The notes below the pieces were generated by a model. It saw only the letters and a list, made by a program, of their open reading frames with translations. It had not been told where the DNA came from and did not search any database. From an uncultured Lachnospiraceae bacterium (GTDB lineage: Bacteria > Bacillota > Clostridia > Lachnospirales > Lachnospiraceae), in the NCBI GenBank assembly GCA_910585215.1, contig CAJUDQ010000007.1:43084-107083 (forward strand): a stretch of DNA of 64,000 bases, in the 5' to 3' direction. Made by a program: the position numbers and the translations under genes. Shown here piece by piece: positions 61,390 through 64,000 of this stretch (its first letter is position 1; every line of letters begins with the position of its first letter).

Positions 61390-61983
61390 TCACCTCCCTG
61401 AATCTATTTCTTTTATAAATTGACAAATTTCTTTCAGACATTTTTCCATGTTAATATTATAAAATCTTCTGTCAATGCCACAGTTTAAAATATTTTCTTC
61501 TTTGAAATCCTCTTCATCTGCAAGAAACCTCCGACACAACTCTGCATATCTGGGCTTTTCCTGTTTCATTTCCCTCTCCAGTGCTCTTTTCAAACGGATG
61601 CCATCCTCTACCTCTATGTAAATCGGCATTACTCTGTCCTTTCCATAATAATCTCTTATCTTTACAAAAGACTGCAAAGTTCCAATTAAAAGATAAGGGT
61701 CTCCCAAATCCTCTATCTGACCGTCATCTGCCGTAAAATAATTCCATACTCCATGCACTGTTTGATAAGCTCTATTTTCAATTACAATTCCATCTTTTAT
61801 CATTTCATTCATCTTATCTTCCGTCACAAAATAATACTCCCGCCCATCCACTTCATTTTTTCTGACAGGTCTTGTAGTATATCCAATAACTGTTTTTAAT
61901 TCCGGCATTTTTCGTTTTATTTTTTTATATAAGGTATCTTTTCCGGAAGAACTCTTTCCCATTAAATAAAAAATATAACTCAT
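61390..61983 (-). CDS. Guanylate-kinase-like P-loop protein
   Basis: This 197-residue protein resembles guanylate kinase, with a P-loop GKSSSGKDTL (residues 9-18), a GMP-binding-like loop GYTTRPVRKNEVDGREYYFVT (about 34-54) and EVEDGIRLKRALERE. True Gmk has GPSGAGKGT, and this P-loop differs. It occupies the slot held by thymidylate kinase (tmk) between yaaO and yaaR in Bacillus. It could be a genuine nucleotide kinase or a paralogue with another substrate. AGGAGG lies four to five bases before the ATG. Confidence 0.8.
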   Translation of the reverse strand: MSYIFYLMGKSSSGKDTLYKKIKRKMPELKTVIGYTTRPVRKNEVDGREYYFVTEDKMNEMIKDGIVIENRAYQTVHGVWNYFTADDGQIEDLGDPYLLIGTLQSFVKIRDYYGKDRVMPIYIEVEDGIRLKRALEREMKQEKPRYAELCRRFLADEEDFKEENILNCGIDRRFYNINMEKCLKEICQFIKEIDSGR

Positions 61984-61991
61984 AATCCCTC

Positions 61992-63539
61992 CTATATATT
62001 TTCAAATCGAAATGGCTTCCAGTTTTCTTTTATTACTTTAATCGTACGGCAGCTCTCATCAGATAATCCCTGTACATTCCATCCCTGTGCAAGATATCTT
62101 TTTACATTTTGAATAATATTTTCTGTAATAATTTCGCCAGGAGCAAGAATTGGTATTCCGGGAGGATACAGATAAATAAATTCTGTTGATATTTTTCCCT
62201 TTGCCATGTCCAGTTCTATCATATCATATTTTTCTTCATATGCATCCCTTATTTTTTTACATACCACTGCTTTTTCATATGTTATATGCATCCTTTTTCC
62301 AGAATCATTTATTTCCTGCTGATAAGCCTGTACATTTCCACCATTTTGGGACTTATCCGAATAAATTTGTCTGTAACGCATAGAAATTCTGATTTCTCTT
62401 TCCATATCCTCCAGCGCATGGTACAATCTCTCAAAACCTTCCTCTGTATCGTTGACAGAAGTCATTGCTATTACATATTTTTCAGACGCCATCTCCATTT
62501 GCAGATGATATTTATTCAAAAAAGCATAATATAATTTTTTCCCGTTATAGTATCTCGAATCTGGTATAATTACCAGTTTGGATTTATCATAATCATATGC
62601 CTGTCCCAAGCCGGAAAATAATTTAAAATATCTAAATTCTTTGCAGTTTTTTCTAAAAGTATTGAGTCGTTCTATATATTCTTCAAATAAAGTTTCACGG
62701 TCTTTCATCAAAATATCCATACATCTGTCAATTCCTGCAAGTAATACATAGGAAGGACTGCTGGACTGATAAATTCTCAAATATCTCTCCAAATCTTGAG
62801 GCTCAATTAAACTCTGCTTATTAATATGAAGAATTGCCGTTTGAGTAAGACTTGGCAGAGTTTTATGAAGACTTTGTATCACAATATCTGCACCATATTC
62901 CAATGCGGAATGCGGAAAAGCATTGTGCATGCCAAAATGTGCCCCATGCGCCTCATCTACAATCAAAGGAATCCTTCTTTTATGGGCAATCTGCGCAATC
63001 TCTTTTATATTGGACACTACTCCTTCATAAGTAGGCGAGGTAATAAAAATCGCAGCAATTTCATCTATATTATCATAGTCTACAAGCAGTTTTTCCAGAG
63101 CTTTTGGCTGAATATCCATAGCCATTCCATATTCTTCCAGATAAAAAGGATAGAGATATTCCACTTTCAAATTTAATAAAAAAATAGTATTATAGGAAGA
63201 TTGATGAGAATTTCTTGCCATAATAACTGTTTTTTTTCTCTCAGATGCTGCAGAAAGAGCAGACATAATACCGCAGGTACTTCCATTAATCAAATAATAG
63301 GTTTTTTTTGATTTGTAAAATTCGGATACTTTTTCGATACGTTCTTTAATAATTTCTTTTGGATAATGAAGGCAGTCAAAGCCGTCAATTTCAGTGATAT
63401 CATATAAATATGGAGATTTATCTACATTCCTTTGATTTCTTTTATGTCCGGGCATATGGAATGGATAATAATCAGATTCGCTGTATTCCTCCAGCTTTTC
63501 ATATAAGGTTTCATACTCTTTATTATCAATGCCGCTCAT
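61992..63539 (-). CDS. Orn/Lys/Arg-type PLP decarboxylase (YaaO-like)
   Basis: This 515-residue fold-type I PLP decarboxylase is of the small clostridial/Bacillus group. PFHMPGHKRN, LINGSTCGIMSAL, RNSHQSSYNTIFL, PTYEGVVSNI, VDEAHGAHFGMH and the PLP lysine in IQSLHKTLPSLTQ are visible; the C-terminal domain has LYPPGIPILAPGEII. The substrate (lysine, arginine or ornithine) cannot be read from sequence. I choose ATG 63539 with GAGGG five bases upstream; a GTG at 63551 is the alternative. It heads the replication/translation cluster, as yaaO does in Bacillus. Confidence 0.92.
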   Translation of the reverse strand: MSGIDNKEYETLYEKLEEYSESDYYPFHMPGHKRNQRNVDKSPYLYDITEIDGFDCLHYPKEIIKERIEKVSEFYKSKKTYYLINGSTCGIMSALSAASERKKTVIMARNSHQSSYNTIFLLNLKVEYLYPFYLEEYGMAMDIQPKALEKLLVDYDNIDEIAAIFITSPTYEGVVSNIKEIAQIAHKRRIPLIVDEAHGAHFGMHNAFPHSALEYGADIVIQSLHKTLPSLTQTAILHINKQSLIEPQDLERYLRIYQSSSPSYVLLAGIDRCMDILMKDRETLFEEYIERLNTFRKNCKEFRYFKLFSGLGQAYDYDKSKLVIIPDSRYYNGKKLYYAFLNKYHLQMEMASEKYVIAMTSVNDTEEGFERLYHALEDMEREIRISMRYRQIYSDKSQNGGNVQAYQQEINDSGKRMHITYEKAVVCKKIRDAYEEKYDMIELDMAKGKISTEFIYLYPPGIPILAPGEIITENIIQNVKRYLAQGWNVQGLSDESCRTIKVIKENWKPFRFENI

Positions 63540-63567
63540 ACATTCCCTCACTTATCTACTTTGAATA

Positions 63568-63714
63568 GAACAAAGCGCTTGTGGCATACACAACCAGTCA
63601 AAATGTGATTGTATATCACAGATTTATCATATAGTTTCCTGTACTTTGTTCAGAATATAGCTGTTTTTTAAGAGCTGCGTTACAAAGGCTACAAAGTAAT
63701 TTCTTATAAAACAA
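63568..63714. repeat. GAACAAAG dispersed repeat, third full copy
   Basis: GAACAAAGCGC (63568-63578) and GTACTTTGTTC (about 63642-63652) form the left inverted repeat. AATATAGCTG, a second weak stem and AATTTCTTATAAAAC complete the match to copies 1 and 2 at 1053-1278. It has a longer loop than those copies and abuts tRNA-Phe. Confidence 0.7.
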
Positions 63715-63718
63715 AAAA

Positions 63719-63791
<73 letters not shown>

Positions 63792-63796
63792 ATAAG

Positions 63797-63870
63797 TTGC
63801 GGGGACAGGATTTGAACCTATGACCTTCGGGTTATGAGCCCGACGAGCTTCCAGACTGCTCCACCCCGCG
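63797..63870 (-). tRNA. Initiator tRNA-Met (CAT)
   Basis: This begins CGCGGGGTGGAGCAG and ends CCCCGCAA, so position 1 (C) and position 72 (A) are unpaired, the mark of initiator tRNA. The anticodon stem has three G:C pairs (GGG...CCC) around CAT. It is separated from tRNA-Phe by five bases, without an encoded CCA. Confidence 0.97.
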
Positions 63871-63947
63871 ATATTATATTTTTATTATATGTTTATTTCA
63901 ATTATTTTATTCTTATCGAATAAATTCTATATTTTTAAAATAAACAA

Positions 63948-64000
63948 TGGGCAGAGGTGGATTCGAACCACCGAAGCAATTTGCAGCAGATTTACAGTCT
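63948..64000 (-). tRNA. tRNA-Tyr (GTA), 5' part beyond the window
   Basis: The 3' part of a tRNA is present: anticodon loop CTGTAAA (anticodon GTA), a long variable region (GCTGCAAATTGCTTC), the T arm with GGTTCGAATCC and the acceptor end CTGCCCA. The window stops before the D arm. The long variable arm fits bacterial tRNA-Tyr. Confidence 0.95.

Overview
This 64 kb window is AT-rich chromosomal DNA from a Gram-positive, spore-forming anaerobe of the Clostridia, most likely a Lachnospiraceae-type gut bacterium. The evidence is the SpoVG and SpmA proteins, a GlgC/GlgD pair, a Bacillus-like order of yaaO-[kinase]-yaaR-holB-ricT-trmN6-rsmI, a gdpP-rplI-dnaB operon, an Xfp phosphoketolase, a small 2[4Fe-4S] ferredoxin, a GH51 arabinofuranosidase, and strong AGGAGG-type ribosome binding sites throughout. 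Most of it is housekeeping DNA. I see no prophage, CRISPR array or integrated element. Genus cannot be fixed from the sequence alone.

Layout. 1-5 kb: metK (cut by the window edge) behind a SAM-I riboswitch, an MscS channel, murA and a short secreted protein. 5-13 kb: pgsA-pth-mfd, then convergent spoVG and the glycogen operon glgC-glgD. 13-23 kb (plus strand): murC, a DnaA-box cluster, a DnaD-like/DnaC-like helicase-loading operon, a long-form PRPP synthetase, phosphoketolase and a chemoreceptor with a translationally coupled 15-codon leader ORF. 23-34 kb (mostly minus): ansA-class A PBP, a candidate structured RNA and ferredoxin (plus strand), a MerR-type regulator, and malQ-gdpP-rplI-dnaB. 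34-36 kb: a broken secreted-protein gene, a lipoprotein and a phosphoesterase.

36-43 kb (minus) is a nucleoside-salvage operon: punA-guaD-crp/fnr regulator-deoB-nupC-deoC, then a YgjV/GNAT-like gene. A 12-bp perfect palindrome lies at about -41.5 of its predicted promoter. 43-46 kb: an AraC regulator and a GH51 arabinofuranosidase. 46-55 kb: a chemoreceptor with an FMN-binding lipoprotein, niaR, a possible immunity-type protein, a PTS IIC-like protein, a MATE exporter, a coiled-coil protein, spmA and a glycosyltransferase-fold protein. 56-57 kb: an XRE-XRE-LytTR operon whose receiver domain has Glu in place of the phospho-Asp. 57-64 kb (minus): the replication/translation cluster and three tRNAs (Phe, initiator Met, Tyr cut by the edge).

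Between genes there are several dispersed repeat families. These are a GAACAAAG...CTTTGTTC element in tandem in the metK leader and again before the tRNAs, GGCTGTTGCAAAA-ended palindromic elements that also act as bidirectional terminators, TCATCAAAC hairpins, and a 34-bp triple tandem repeat at the dnaB 3' end. The candidates I consider most worth following are the DnaA-box cluster in front of the helicase-loading genes, the structured leader at 26.6-26.9 kb, the Crp/Fnr-type palindrome of the salvage operon, and the XRE-XRE-degenerate-receiver operon.
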